A stretch of DNA of 64,000 bases from assembly GCF_011602485.2 (NCBI RefSeq), contig NZ_CP050022.2:2004001-2068000 (forward strand), read 5' to 3'. The notes below the pieces were generated by a model. The model searched no databases, was not told the origin of the DNA, and saw only the letters and a program-made list of their open reading frames with translations. The translations under genes were made by a program, and so were the position numbers. Position 1 is the stretch's first letter. Each line of letters opens with the position of its first letter. Positions 33,665 to 42,171 of the stretch are shown piece after piece. Origin of the DNA: Bradyrhizobium sp. 1(2017) (GTDB lineage: Bacteria; Pseudomonadota; Alphaproteobacteria; Rhizobiales; Xanthobacteraceae).

Positions 33665-34279
33665 ATGTCCGACAAACCAGGTTCCAGACAATCAGCATTC
33701 GATCGGCGCGCCTTCATGGCCGCAGCCGCCGGCAGCGCGCTTGTCCCGATGACGGCGCGCGCGGCCGCAGAGGATGCCAGGACTCCGGCCGCGCAGGATC
33801 CGGCCCTTCCTGTCGACGTCACGCTGCGGGTCAATGGCAGGGAGAAGCGGCTGAGCATCGATGCGCGCACCACGGTGCTCGACGCGCTACGTGAACATCT
33901 CAAGCTCACCGGCAGCAAGAAGGGTTGCGACCACGGCCAATGCGGCGCCTGCACGGTGCTGATCGAGGACCGCCGCGTGGTGTCGTGCCTCACCCTTGCA
34001 CTCGCCGCCGAGGGGCAGGAGATCACCACGATCGAAGGCCTCGCCACCGACGATCGCCTGCATCCGATGCAGCAAGCCTTCATCGACAACGACGCGTTCC
34101 AGTGCGGCTATTGCACGCCCGGCCAGATCATGTCGGCCGTCGCCTGCGTCAAGGAGGGCCATGCCGGCAACGAGGCCGACATCCGCGAGTATATGAGCGG
34201 CAATATTTGCCGCTGTGCCGCCTATCCCAACATTGTCGCCGCGGTGAAGCAGGCCGCGCCCGAGATCTTGAAAGGCTAG
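33665..34279 (+). CDS. paoA: Aldehyde oxidoreductase iron-sulfur subunit, Tat-exported
   Basis: 204 residues from ATG 33665 with GGAGG five bases upstream. A twin-arginine signal (DRRAFMAAAAGSALVP, RR at 14-15) sends the folded complex to the periplasm. The plant-type [2Fe-2S] site uses C88, C93, C96 and C108 (GCDHGQCGACTVL). The second cluster uses C147, C150, C182 and C184 (QCGYCTPGQ, ICRCAAY). This is the PaoA/YagT layout. First gene of paoABC, four bases before paoB. The complex oxidises aldehydes to acids and protects against toxic aldehydes. The maturation factor PaoD (XdhC-like) is not in the window. Confidence 0.9.
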   Translation: MSDKPGSRQSAFDRRAFMAAAAGSALVPMTARAAAEDARTPAAQDPALPVDVTLRVNGREKRLSIDARTTVLDALREHLKLTGSKKGCDHGQCGACTVLIEDRRVVSCLTLALAAEGQEITTIEGLATDDRLHPMQQAFIDNDAFQCGYCTPGQIMSAVACVKEGHAGNEADIREYMSGNICRCAAYPNIVAAVKQAAPEILKG

Positions 34280-34283
34280 GTGC

Positions 34284-35300
34284 ATGCGACCGTTTTCGTA
34301 TCAGAGGGCAACAGACCCTGACATGGCCGTGCAGGCGCTCGGCGCCGCAGCGGCCGCGAACAATCCGTTGACCCAGGCTCGCGCGCAGCCGCTTGCCGGC
34401 GGCACCACGCTGATCGATTTGATGAAGCTCGACGTGATGCGGCCCGCCGCGATCGTCGACATCAACCCGCTCGCGCACAGCTGGTCCGCGATCGAGCCCA
34501 AGGACGACGGACTGCGCCTCGGCGCGCTGGCGAAGATGTCGGACGTTGCCGCCCATGGGGAGGTCCAGCGCCACTATCCGGTGATCGCAAATTCGCTGAA
34601 GCTCGCCGCCAGCGCCCAGCTGCGCAACATGGCGACGCTCGGCGGCAACGTGATGCAGCGGACGCGTTGCAGCTATTTCCGCGACGTCTCGTATGAGAAC
34701 TGCAACAAGCGCAATCCCGGCTCGGGCTGTGCCGCCATGGACGGCGTCAACCGCATGCATGCCGTGCTCGGCGTCTCCGACCAGTGCATCGCGACCTATC
34801 CCGGCGATTTCGCGCAGGCGCTGATCGCGCTCGATGCCGTGGTCGAGATCACGGGCAAGGCCGGCACGCGCAGCATGCCGTTCGCGCAGCTTCACAAGGC
34901 GCCGGGCACGACGCCCGACATCGAGACCACGCTTCAGCCCGGCGAGCTGATCTCGGCCTTCTCGATTCAGGGACGCTGGCCGCGCTCGGTGTATCTGAAG
35001 GCGCGCGACCGCCAATCCTACGAGTTCGCGCTGTCCTCGGCTGCGATCGCGCTCGACGTGCAGGACGGCACGATCAGGGACGCGCGCGTCGCGCTGGGCG
35101 GCGTCGCCACCGTGCCCTGGCGGGCGCGCGAGGCGGAGGCGCTGCTCAAGGGGCAGAAATTCGATGACGGACTGGCGCAACGCGTTGCCGATACCGCCTT
35201 CGCGGACGCGAAGGGGCGGCGGCACAACAGCTTCAAGATCGCGCTCGGCAAGCGCGTGATGGCACGCGCGCTCCAGCAGGCCGTAACGATGGAGATCTGA
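34284..35300 (+). CDS. paoB: Aldehyde oxidoreductase FAD subunit
   Basis: 338 residues. CO-dehydrogenase-type FAD domain with PLAGGTTLIDLMK at 37-49 and ATLGGNVMQRTRC at 117-129. The insertion carrying C129, C140, C149 and C168 (CNKRNPGSGCA, SDQCIATYPGD) matches the extra [4Fe-4S] site that distinguishes PaoB from ordinary xanthine-dehydrogenase FAD subunits. It passes electrons from the iron-sulfur subunit to the external acceptor. It has no signal of its own and would travel with PaoA. Three bases precede paoC. Confidence 0.9.
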   Translation: MRPFSYQRATDPDMAVQALGAAAAANNPLTQARAQPLAGGTTLIDLMKLDVMRPAAIVDINPLAHSWSAIEPKDDGLRLGALAKMSDVAAHGEVQRHYPVIANSLKLAASAQLRNMATLGGNVMQRTRCSYFRDVSYENCNKRNPGSGCAAMDGVNRMHAVLGVSDQCIATYPGDFAQALIALDAVVEITGKAGTRSMPFAQLHKAPGTTPDIETTLQPGELISAFSIQGRWPRSVYLKARDRQSYEFALSSAAIALDVQDGTIRDARVALGGVATVPWRAREAEALLKGQKFDDGLAQRVADTAFADAKGRRHNSFKIALGKRVMARALQQAVTMEI

Positions 35301-35302
35301 TC

Positions 35303-37594
35303 ATGACCGCTGCTGCTCCCGAGCCGAAGACGAACATGGGCCGGCCTGTGCCGCGCTATGATGCGGTCGTGAAGGTGACGGGACGCGCGACCTACGCGTC
35401 CGACATGCCGCTCGCCGATCCCGCCTATGCGTTTCTCGTCACCAGCGCGATCGCCAAGGGCCGGGTCGACCGCTTCGATCTCGATGACGCCAGGCGCGTC
35501 CGCGGCGTGATCGACATCGTCACCCACGAGAACGCGCCGAAGCTGCGGGAGTCGAAGCTGTTCAGCAATGGCGGCTATGCGGGCACGACGATCCAGCCGC
35601 TGCGATCGGCCGACATCGCCCATGACGGCCAGATCATCGCGGTGGTCATTGCCGAAAGCTACGAGGCGGCGCGCGAGGCCGCCAACCGTGTCAAGGTCAG
35701 TTACACGGCGGCAACGCCAAGCGCGACCTTCGACTCGCCCGGTACGACAACCGCGGCCGCGAAGGGACAGAATGCCCAATTCAAGGAAGACCCCAAGGTC
35801 GGCGATTTCGCCAAGGCGTTCGAGGAGGCCGAGGTCAAGCTGACGTCTTCCTACGAGACGCCGGCGCAGCATCACAATCCGATGGAGCTGTTTTCGACCA
35901 GCTGCGCCTGGATGGGCGACAACCTCGTGATCTACGAGCCGAGCCAGTTCGTCTACGGTCTCAAATACGGCGTCGCCGAACAGCTCGGCATCGACGCCGA
36001 CAAGGTCCGTGTGGTCAACCCCTATGTTGGCGGCGGCTTCGGTTCGCGCGGCTCGATGACGCCGCGCACCGCCATCATTGCCAGTATCGCCAGGCGCCTG
36101 AACCGGCCGATCAAGCTGGTCCCGACCCGCGACCAGGGCTTCACCATCACCACCCATCGTGCCGAGACCCGCCACGAGATCAAGCTTGGTGCGCGTCGCG
36201 ACGGCAAGCTCGTCGCGCTGAGGCACGAGGGCGCCGAGGTGTCGTCGCGCCCCGACGCCTATTGCGTCGGCGGCACCAAGACGACGACGCGGCTCTATGC
36301 CTGCCCGAATGTCGACAGCTTGGTCTCGATCGTTCGCGCCGACCGCAACACGCCCGGCTTCATGCGCTCGCCACCGGAGGTGCCGTATCTGTTCGCGCTG
36401 GAAAGCGCGATGGACGAGCTCGCGGTGAAGCTGAACATGGACCCGGTCGAGCTTCGCCGCATCAACGACACCACGAACGAGCCAATCAGTGGCAAGCCTT
36501 ACACGTCGCGCTCGCTGATGGCCTGTTTCGACGAGGCCGCCAAGGCGTTCGGCTGGGCGCAGCGCTCGCCTGAGCCGAAATCGATGTCGGATGGCGACTG
36601 GCTGATCGGCTATGGCTGTGCCGCCACCTGCTATCCGGCGCAGATGGGACCCGCGGCCGCACGCGTCCGTCTGCAGCGCGACGGCCGCACCCGCGTCGAG
36701 ATCGCCGGCCATGAGATCGGCACCGGCGCCTACACCGTCATCGCGCAGACGGCCGCCGAGCGGCTCGGCGTGCCGCTCGAGAAGGTGGCCGTCTTCATCG
36801 GCGACAGCGATCTGCCGCCAGCGCCCGTTGCCGGAGGCTCCAACTCCACGGCCAGCACCTGCTCTGCAGTGATGATGGTATGCGACCAGATCCGGCAACG
36901 CCTGTTCCAGGCGGTGATGCCGAGCCAGAGCCTGACGGACAAGGCCAAGGAGACCGTGGGCATCGGCCAGACGCCGGCGACGCAGGCGGCGAAGGGCGAT
37001 CGACCGCTCGACCTGGAGAAGGCTTTCGATGCGCTGGGTGTCGGCGTCGTCGAGGAATACGGCGAGTGGAAGCCGGAAGGCGCGCCGCTGGATTCCTTCC
37101 GCGCCATGCACAGCGGGCAGGTGCGGCTCGTGGGCGGTCATTCCATGAAGGACCAGATCGCCTATGCGTTCGGCGCGGAATTCGTCGAGGTCCGCATCAA
37201 CCGCTTCACGCACGAGATCCGCTGCCCCCGCTTGGTCGGCGCCTTCGCCGGCGGACGCATCATGAATCCGCGCACGGCACGCAGCCAGCTGATGGGCGGA
37301 TTGATCTGGGGCATGTCGTCTGCGCTGCTGGAGGTCACCGAGATCGACGAACGCTATGCGCGCTACGTCAACGACAATCTTGCCGACTACCTCGTGCCGG
37401 TGAATGCGGACGTCCCCGGCGTCGAGGTCATCTTGCTCTCCGAGCAGGACGACCGCATCAATCCCGCCGGCGTGAAGGGCCTCGGCGAACTCGCCAATGT
37501 CGGCACCAATGCGGCGATCTGCAATGCGATCCATCACGCCACGGGCCAGCGCATCCGCAAGCTCCCGGTCCGGCTGGAAAATATCGAGGCGTGA
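35303..37594 (+). CDS. paoC: Aldehyde oxidoreductase molybdenum-binding subunit
   Basis: 763 residues, close to PaoC (732). Xanthine-dehydrogenase-family domains: the small a/b hammerhead (~20-125), then two molybdopterin-binding domains with GGGFGSRG near 240, a molybdenum-pocket GGSNSTASTCSAVMM, and the catalytic base in VKGLGELANVGTNAA near the C-terminus. The cofactor would be molybdopterin cytosine dinucleotide. It catalyses water-derived hydroxylation of aldehydes to carboxylic acids. Last gene of the operon; the FKBP gene begins 60 bases later and may read through. Confidence 0.92.
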   Translation: MTAAAPEPKTNMGRPVPRYDAVVKVTGRATYASDMPLADPAYAFLVTSAIAKGRVDRFDLDDARRVRGVIDIVTHENAPKLRESKLFSNGGYAGTTIQPLRSADIAHDGQIIAVVIAESYEAAREAANRVKVSYTAATPSATFDSPGTTTAAAKGQNAQFKEDPKVGDFAKAFEEAEVKLTSSYETPAQHHNPMELFSTSCAWMGDNLVIYEPSQFVYGLKYGVAEQLGIDADKVRVVNPYVGGGFGSRGSMTPRTAIIASIARRLNRPIKLVPTRDQGFTITTHRAETRHEIKLGARRDGKLVALRHEGAEVSSRPDAYCVGGTKTTTRLYACPNVDSLVSIVRADRNTPGFMRSPPEVPYLFALESAMDELAVKLNMDPVELRRINDTTNEPISGKPYTSRSLMACFDEAAKAFGWAQRSPEPKSMSDGDWLIGYGCAATCYPAQMGPAAARVRLQRDGRTRVEIAGHEIGTGAYTVIAQTAAERLGVPLEKVAVFIGDSDLPPAPVAGGSNSTASTCSAVMMVCDQIRQRLFQAVMPSQSLTDKAKETVGIGQTPATQAAKGDRPLDLEKAFDALGVGVVEEYGEWKPEGAPLDSFRAMHSGQVRLVGGHSMKDQIAYAFGAEFVEVRINRFTHEIRCPRLVGAFAGGRIMNPRTARSQLMGGLIWGMSSALLEVTEIDERYARYVNDNLADYLVPVNADVPGVEVILLSEQDDRINPAGVKGLGELANVGTNAAICNAIHHATGQRIRKLPVRLENIEA

Positions 37595-37654
37595 GGGGTG
37601 GAAACCTCACCCGCGTTGCGCTAGACACCTCCCGCCTCAAACGGAAGGTGCCTT

Positions 37655-38119
37655 ATGCAGCGTTTCCAGCGCGCGCTTCTCGCCCTGATGTCGGCACTCG
37701 CGATCACCGTGATCGCCGGCGTGTCGCATTTCGTTTCCACCACGGCCTCGGCCCAGACCGCAGGAAAGACCATGACAACAGCTTCAGGCTTGCAGATCAT
37801 CGACGGCGTCGTCGGCACTGGCGCTTCGCCAAAGCCGGGCCAGATCTGCGTGATGCACTACACCGGCTGGCTGTACGAGAACGGCCAGAAGGGCAAGAAA
37901 TTCGACTCGTCCGTCGACCGCAACGAGCCGTTCGAATTCCCGATCGGCAAGGGACGCGTCATCGCCGGCTGGGACGAGGGCGTTGCCTCGATGAAGGTGG
38001 GGGGCAAGCGCACGCTGATCATCCCGCCGCAACTCGGCTATGGTGCGCGCGGCGCCGGCGGCGTGATCCCGCCCAACGCGACGCTGATGTTCGAGGTGGA
38101 ATTGCTTGGAGTGAAGTGA
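37655..38119 (+). CDS. FKBP-type peptidyl-prolyl isomerase, exported
   Basis: 154 residues. A long signal peptide (ending TTASAQ at ~34) sends it to the periplasm. A single FKBP domain covers ~45-154, with the aromatic pocket residues in [38 protein letters not shown] and [18 protein letters not shown]. It should catalyse proline isomerisation in envelope protein folding. It follows paoC by 60 bases and is ended by a strong bidirectional terminator. Confidence 0.92.
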   Translation: MQRFQRALLALMSALAITVIAGVSHFVSTTASAQTAGKTMTTASGLQIIDGVVGTGASPKPGQICVMHYTGWLYENGQKGKKFDSSVDRNEPFEFPIGKGRVIAGWDEGVASMKVGGKRTLIIPPQLGYGARGAGGVIPPNATLMFEVELLGVK

Positions 38120-38174
38120 CGGCGCAGCCGTCAATTCCGGGACGGTGCGAAAGCACCGAACCCGGCGCAAACAA

Positions 38175-38201
38175 AAAGACCGGCCTTTCGGCCGGTCTTT
38201 T
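38175..38201. terminator. Bidirectional rho-independent terminator
   Basis: An 11-base perfect stem (aaagaccggcc with ggccggtcttt) around loop tttc, with A and T runs on both sides, between the convergent FKBP and CsbD genes. It can stop transcripts from either direction. Confidence 0.92.
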
Positions 38202-38220
38202 CGCTTTCAGCGAGATGTCG

Positions 38221-38439
38221 CTATTCAGCTGCGCGACGCGCGGCCGCCGCAGCGCGATCCATTGCTTCCTTCGCAGCGTCCTTGGCATCTCCCATGGCCT
38301 GCTGGCCCTTGCCCTTTACTTCCTGCACCACGCCTTCGCCCTTCATGCGATCGGAACCGGTGGCTTCACCGATGCCCTGCTTGGCCTTGCCGATCGCCTC
38401 GTTCGCGGTGCCCTTGATCTTGTCGGTCGTGCTGCCCAT
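38221..38439 (-). CDS. CsbD family stress protein
   Basis: 72 residues from ATG 38439 with AGGAGA upstream. Charged, alanine/lysine-rich helical protein ([20 protein letters not shown], then [20 protein letters not shown]), the CsbD pattern. CsbD proteins are stress-induced in many bacteria and their function is unknown. A perfect EcfG-type promoter sits 32 bases upstream, supporting general stress control. Confidence 0.92.
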   Translation of the reverse strand: MGSTTDKIKGTANEAIGKAKQGIGEATGSDRMKGEGVVQEVKGKGQQAMGDAKDAAKEAMDRAAAAARRAAE

Positions 38440-38470
38440 GAAAATCTCCTTTCCGTTTGCTCGGAATGAC

Positions 38471-38495
38471 AACGCTGGGCGGCTACGGGGGTTCC
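38471..38495 (-). promoter_or_regulatory. EcfG-type (general stress) promoter for csbD
   Basis: On the minus strand GGAAC (38495-38491) and CGTT (38474-38471) are separated by exactly 16 bases. Transcription would start near 38463, giving a leader of about 25 bases to ATG 38439. Confidence 0.72.
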
Positions 38496-38567
38496 GATTT
38501 TGGTATGGCTAGCGGATGCGGCTTTGGGTTAATTTGCCGCGCACGGAACCAACAGAAAGCAAGTCCC

Positions 38568-39077
38568 ATGAGCGGCCATGATCATTCGCATTCCCACCAT
38601 GACCACGATCATGATCGCTGGAAGCATGACGGCGTGCGTGTCATTCCCGGCAACCAGCTCGACACCAACGTGCCGTCGACCGCCGGTATGGACCGTGCGG
38701 CCGCCATCAATTTCGCGCGTGTCGGCGCACAGAAATTGTGGGCGGGTACGGTCAGCATCAAGCCCGACGCCAAGACCGGAGCGCATCACCATGGCCATCT
38801 CGAAAGCGTCATCTACGTCGTGAAGGGCAAGGCGCGGATGCGCTGGGGCGAGAAGCTGCAATTCACCGCCGAGGCCGGCCCCGGCGATTTCATCTTCGTT
38901 CCGCCCTATGTGCCGCATCAGGAGATCAACGCCAGCCCCGACGAGGTGCTGGAATGCGTGCTGGTGCGCAGCGACGGCGAGGCGGTGGCGATCAATCTCG
39001 ACATCGAGCCGGTCGAGAAGCCCGAGACCGTGCTGTGGATCGACCCCGTCCACCGCGATCCCAACGAGAAGAAGTAG
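38568..39077 (+). CDS. Cupin domain protein with His-rich N-terminus
   Basis: 169 residues from ATG 38568. The start MSGHDHSHSHHDHDHDRW is a histidine-aspartate metal-binding tail. The cupin barrel follows (~50-160), with metal ligands in AHHHGHLESVIYVVKGKARM and PPYVPHQEINASPDE. Cupins include isomerases and dioxygenases, and the substrate is not evident. The His-rich tail suggests affinity for nickel, zinc or a similar metal. Divergent from csbD; ribosome site weak. Confidence 0.82.
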   Translation: MSGHDHSHSHHDHDHDRWKHDGVRVIPGNQLDTNVPSTAGMDRAAAINFARVGAQKLWAGTVSIKPDAKTGAHHHGHLESVIYVVKGKARMRWGEKLQFTAEAGPGDFIFVPPYVPHQEINASPDEVLECVLVRSDGEAVAINLDIEPVEKPETVLWIDPVHRDPNEKK

Positions 39078-39205
39078 GCTTCGAAACGGCGCGGGGTTCG
39101 GTGCGACAGAACCCCGCAGGCGCGACCCCCAAAAAAATATCCGGAAGCGATGTCGGGTGGGTGTCGGCCGGTCCGTCCTTGGGAGTACCCGCCAAGGAGC
39201 TTCCG

Positions 39206-39634
39206 ATGCCCAAGATGATCTTCGTCAGCCTGCCGGTGACCGACCTCAAGCGCGCCACTGCCTTCTATGAGGCGGTCGGCGCGGTCAAGAACCCGCAATT
39301 TTGCGACGACACGGCGTCTTGCATGGCTTTTTCCGAGACCATCTTCGCCATGCTGATGACCCACGACAAATTCCGTCAGTTCACGCCGAAGCCGATCGCG
39401 AATGCCAGGACCTCGAACCAGGTGCTCCTCTGCCTGTCCGCTGACAGCCGCGGCGACGTCGACGATATCGTCGCCAGGGCCGAGGCCGCGGGCGGAGTGG
39501 CCGATCCCAGCCCCAAGGACGAATATAGCTTCATGTATGGCCGCAGCTTCGAGGATCCCGATGGCCATATGTGGGGCGTGAACTGGATGGATCTCGCGGC
39601 GGCCCCTCAGCAGCCCGACCTCGCGAACGCCTGA
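39206..39634 (+). CDS. VOC-family (glyoxalase/bleomycin-resistance fold) protein
   Basis: 142 residues from ATG 39206 with AAGGAGC upstream. The betaalphabetabetabeta half-fold is seen in FVSLPVTDLKRATAFYEAVG and RSFEDPDGHMWGVNWMD (likely metal Glu/His in that end). Possible lyase, isomerase or resistance protein; substrate unknown. The second VOC gene starts 26 bases later, so the two are probably cotranscribed. Confidence 0.82.
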   Translation: MPKMIFVSLPVTDLKRATAFYEAVGAVKNPQFCDDTASCMAFSETIFAMLMTHDKFRQFTPKPIANARTSNQVLLCLSADSRGDVDDIVARAEAAGGVADPSPKDEYSFMYGRSFEDPDGHMWGVNWMDLAAAPQQPDLANA

Positions 39635-39660
39635 TCGTTGCCCGGAACAGGAGCATTCAC

Positions 39661-40149
39661 ATGTCCAAGGTCACACCCTGCCTGTGGTTCAACGGCGATG
39701 CCGAAGACGCCGCGAACTTCTATGTCTCGCTGCTGCCCGATTCCAAGATCGTGCACGTCCAGCGCAACGTCTCCGATGGCCCCTCCGGCAAGGAAGGTTC
39801 GGTGCTCGTCGTCGAGTTCACGCTCGGCGGGCAGCGTCTGGTCGCGCTGAATGGCGGCATGAAGATGGAGTACACCCACGCGATATCGCTGATGATCGAT
39901 TGCGACGACCAGGCCCAGGTCGACAGCGTCTGGAACGCATTCCTCGCCCATGGTGGCAAGGAAGAGCAATGCGGCTGGCTCAGGGATCGCTGGGGCGTGG
40001 CCTGGCAGGTGGTGCCGAAGGCGATGTTCGAATTCCTGTCGAGCGCGGACAAGGCAGCGGCGGCGCGCGCCGTGCAGGCCATGATGAAGATGGTCAAGCT
40101 CGACGTGGACGTGCTGCGTCAGGCGTTCGAGGGCAAGTCCGCGGCGTGA
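39661..40149 (+). CDS. VOC-family protein, PhnB/3-demethylubiquinone-methyltransferase-like fold
   Basis: 162 residues from ATG 39661. The start MSKVTPCLWFNGDAEDAANF and the middle AFLAHGGKEEQCGWLRDRWG are typical of the PhnB/YjdN group, whose biochemical role is unclear despite the methyltransferase-like name. A C-terminal helix with AAARAVQAMMKMVKLDVDVL completes the subfamily pattern. Paired with the preceding VOC gene. A palindromic repeat follows. Confidence 0.85.
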   Translation: MSKVTPCLWFNGDAEDAANFYVSLLPDSKIVHVQRNVSDGPSGKEGSVLVVEFTLGGQRLVALNGGMKMEYTHAISLMIDCDDQAQVDSVWNAFLAHGGKEEQCGWLRDRWGVAWQVVPKAMFEFLSSADKAAAARAVQAMMKMVKLDVDVLRQAFEGKSAA

Positions 40150-40175
40150 GACCAATGTCCGCGCTCCAATCTCGC

Positions 40176-40278
40176 TGTCATCGCCCGACTTGATCGGGCG
40201 ATCCAGTACTCCGAGACGGCGATGTGATACGGGGATGCTGCGGCATACTGTCATGCCCGGTCAAGCCGGAGCATGACA
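40176..40278. repeat. Palindromic intergenic repeat, second copy of the 14649 family
   Basis: Bounded by tgtcat and atgaca, with cgcccg/cgggcg hairpin arms, then gggcgatccagtactcc shared with the 14649 element, and a closing tcatgcccggtcaagccgg portion. Located between the convergent VOC and beta-barrel genes, so it could help end both transcripts. Confidence 0.75.
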
Positions 40279-40309
40279 GCGGTGGGCGGGCGACCGCGCG
40301 GAGCTCGCC

Positions 40310-41377
40310 TTAATAATTGATCCGCAGCCCCACGCCGCCGTGGATGGTGTTGCCGACCGGCTGCGGGCCCAGCGTGCCGTTGGCGAAGAGATCGACGATC
40401 CAGCCTTTTTGCACGCGGAAGCCGAGCCGGCCGCCATATTCGAACCAGCCCTGGTTGCCCATGGTCGGCACCACCACGCCGTTGCCGGTCACGGTCGCCA
40501 CGATGCCGCTGTGACCCGCGAAGGACTGCACCCAGCCGCCGTTGATGTTGGTCTCGATGTTGCTGCCGTAGAGATGCGTCCACTGGCCGCCGATCTTGAC
40601 CAGGCTGGTGCGGTCGGTACCGGTCGCAATCGTGGCGTCGAACGGATTGAAGGCCACCGTACTGTCGGTGTAGCCCGACACGCGCTGCCACAGCTGCCAG
40701 ACCTCGACGGAGGCCGCGACCTCGTCGCGCGGCGACAGGCGGCTGATCCATCCGGCGCGGCCATAGACGGCGTAGTTCGAGGCGTTGGTCGAACTGGTCA
40801 CGCTCACCGGGCCGAGGCTGGTGTCGTAGCTGCGGGTGTAGCGTGCCTTCTCCCAAGGCGTCAGGACCGTGCCGACGTCGAAGAACGGGCGCGAGGAGCC
40901 CCAATTGGTGAAGTCGTAACGCAGCGCGAAGGCGCCGATCGGCGCGCTCGTGATCTTGTAGCCGCCCTCATCGTAGTGCGTGTAGGCGATGCCGGCGAGC
41001 AGCGACAGATTGTTGGTCAGCTCCTTGCGGCCGTGGATGCCGGCGGAGAACGAGCCGGCCGAGCCGAACGCGCTGACACAGTCGCCGCAATTGACCTGCT
41101 CGTTGACGCCGAGCAGCACCGTGCCGAGCACGCGGTTGGTGATCATCTGGTTGAAGCGCTGATTGGCGAGGCCGCCGATCGAATTGCCGCTGGAGTCCGC
41201 GCCGGTCGGCGATGGAATTGGTATCGGCGAGGGCGAGGGAGAAGGGGAAGGCGAGGGGCTTGGTGAGGGTGACGGCGATTGAGCCGCGGCCGAACCGATG
41301 CCGAGCGCGGCCGAGCAGAATGCAACGGCGAGAAGGATCGCCGCCCGCATCGCGCACTGTCTTGCCCGCTTCACCAT
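40310..41377 (-). CDS. Outer-membrane beta-barrel protein with Ser-Pro repeat linker
   Basis: 355 residues from ATG 41377 (MRAAILLAVAFCSAALG at residue 10 is an alternative start). A signal peptide ends near SAAAQ, followed by about 20 residues of alternating Ser-Pro, then a linker, then a ~280-residue C-terminal domain of alternating polar and hydrophobic strands ending GGVGLRINY, a typical final barrel strand. It resembles autotransporter-type barrels without a passenger. Two cysteines (VNCGDCVSAFG) lie early in the barrel region. It begins two bases after the stop of the FecR-domain gene, so the two are one unit. It would sit in the outer membrane with the SP segment near its N-terminus. 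Confidence 0.82.
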   Translation of the reverse strand: MVKRARQCAMRAAILLAVAFCSAALGIGSAAAQSPSPSPSPSPSPSPSPSPIPIPSPTGADSSGNSIGGLANQRFNQMITNRVLGTVLLGVNEQVNCGDCVSAFGSAGSFSAGIHGRKELTNNLSLLAGIAYTHYDEGGYKITSAPIGAFALRYDFTNWGSSRPFFDVGTVLTPWEKARYTRSYDTSLGPVSVTSSTNASNYAVYGRAGWISRLSPRDEVAASVEVWQLWQRVSGYTDSTVAFNPFDATIATGTDRTSLVKIGGQWTHLYGSNIETNINGGWVQSFAGHSGIVATVTGNGVVVPTMGNQGWFEYGGRLGFRVQKGWIVDLFANGTLGPQPVGNTIHGGVGLRINY

Positions 41378-41379
41378 CG

Positions 41380-42081
41380 TCACCGCCCGCACAGCATGCC
41401 GTCGTCCTGGACGGCAGGCGTGATGGTCGGCGAGGCGCCGGCATATTGGTTGACGGCGCAAAGCCCGGCGCTTGCCGCGCAGTTGGCAGCGAAGGTCCAG
41501 GGCGGCGTGTTGGTCTTGGTGATGCTGACCTTGCCGCCGGTCGAGGTGATGATCGCGGTGTCGCCGGGCTGGGTGAGCTGCACGCATTGGGACTTCGTCG
41601 CGCAGACGCTGGCAGCGCCGTCCTGAAGTACCACGACGGAGCGGCCGCGCTGCGAGAGAATGTCGAGCGTGGTGCCGCGCACGCCGATGGTCGCGAGCGG
41701 CGTCGTAATCTTGTAGGCGGCCTTGTCGGAGTTGCCGGTGACGAAGCGGAATGCGCCGGTGGTCATGCGGATCGCGACGTCGCGATAGCTGTGGTCGTCA
41801 TTGAAGACGGTGCGGTCGAGCTTCAGCGTCGCGCTGGGCCCCAGCGACAAATTGGTGCTGTCGGCCATGACGAAGCGCGCGGCGCTGTCGGCGCCGGTGC
41901 GCACGGTCTCGTCGCGCAGCATGCTGTCGCCGACATTGATCGGTGTGGTGGTCGCGGCGACGCGCACCACTTCGTTCTGGATCACGACGGCTTGGCCGAC
42001 GCGTGTTTGTGCCTGCGCGCAAGGGGATGTGCACAAGGCGGCCGACAGCAGAGAGGGGAAAAGCCAAAAACGCAAATTCAT
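41380..42081 (-). CDS. Exported FecR-domain protein
   Basis: 233 residues from ATG 42081 (MNLRFWLFPSLLSAALC, signal peptide ending AQAQ). The FecR beta-domain spans ~25-190: VGDSMLRDETVRTGADSAAR, SLGPSATLKL, and the core TPLATIGVRGTTLDIL. Unlike classical FecR it has no cytoplasmic anti-sigma part or membrane helix, so it is a periplasmic or surface FecR-only protein. The C-terminus has six cysteines that could form disulfides. It precedes the beta-barrel gene by two bases. A structural or assembly role for the barrel is inferred from this coupling. Confidence 0.85.
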   Translation of the reverse strand: MNLRFWLFPSLLSAALCTSPCAQAQTRVGQAVVIQNEVVRVAATTTPINVGDSMLRDETVRTGADSAARFVMADSTNLSLGPSATLKLDRTVFNDDHSYRDVAIRMTTGAFRFVTGNSDKAAYKITTPLATIGVRGTTLDILSQRGRSVVVLQDGAASVCATKSQCVQLTQPGDTAIITSTGGKVSITKTNTPPWTFAANCAASAGLCAVNQYAGASPTITPAVQDDGMLCGR

Positions 42082-42171
42082 TTCGTAACCGATCGATATG
42101 TCCCTGATCGTACCGGATCGCGCGCGCTTGCGATGTGGCGGAATTATCACAAGCGGCGCGGGACGTGCGCT

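Noticed and set aside
35018..37537. 839-codon open frame antisense to paoC
   Set aside because: An artefact of high GC at third positions; composition is Arg/Asp/His-rich without domains, and paoC is fully supported.
41220..41280. Simple DNA repeat considered as a CRISPR or VNTR array
   Set aside because: It is the in-frame Ser-Pro coding tract of the beta-barrel gene; there are no spacers.
41212..42171. Long in-frame upstream extension of the PMT-family gene
   Set aside because: It is antisense to the FecR and beta-barrel genes and encodes arginine/alanine-rich text without membrane helices.
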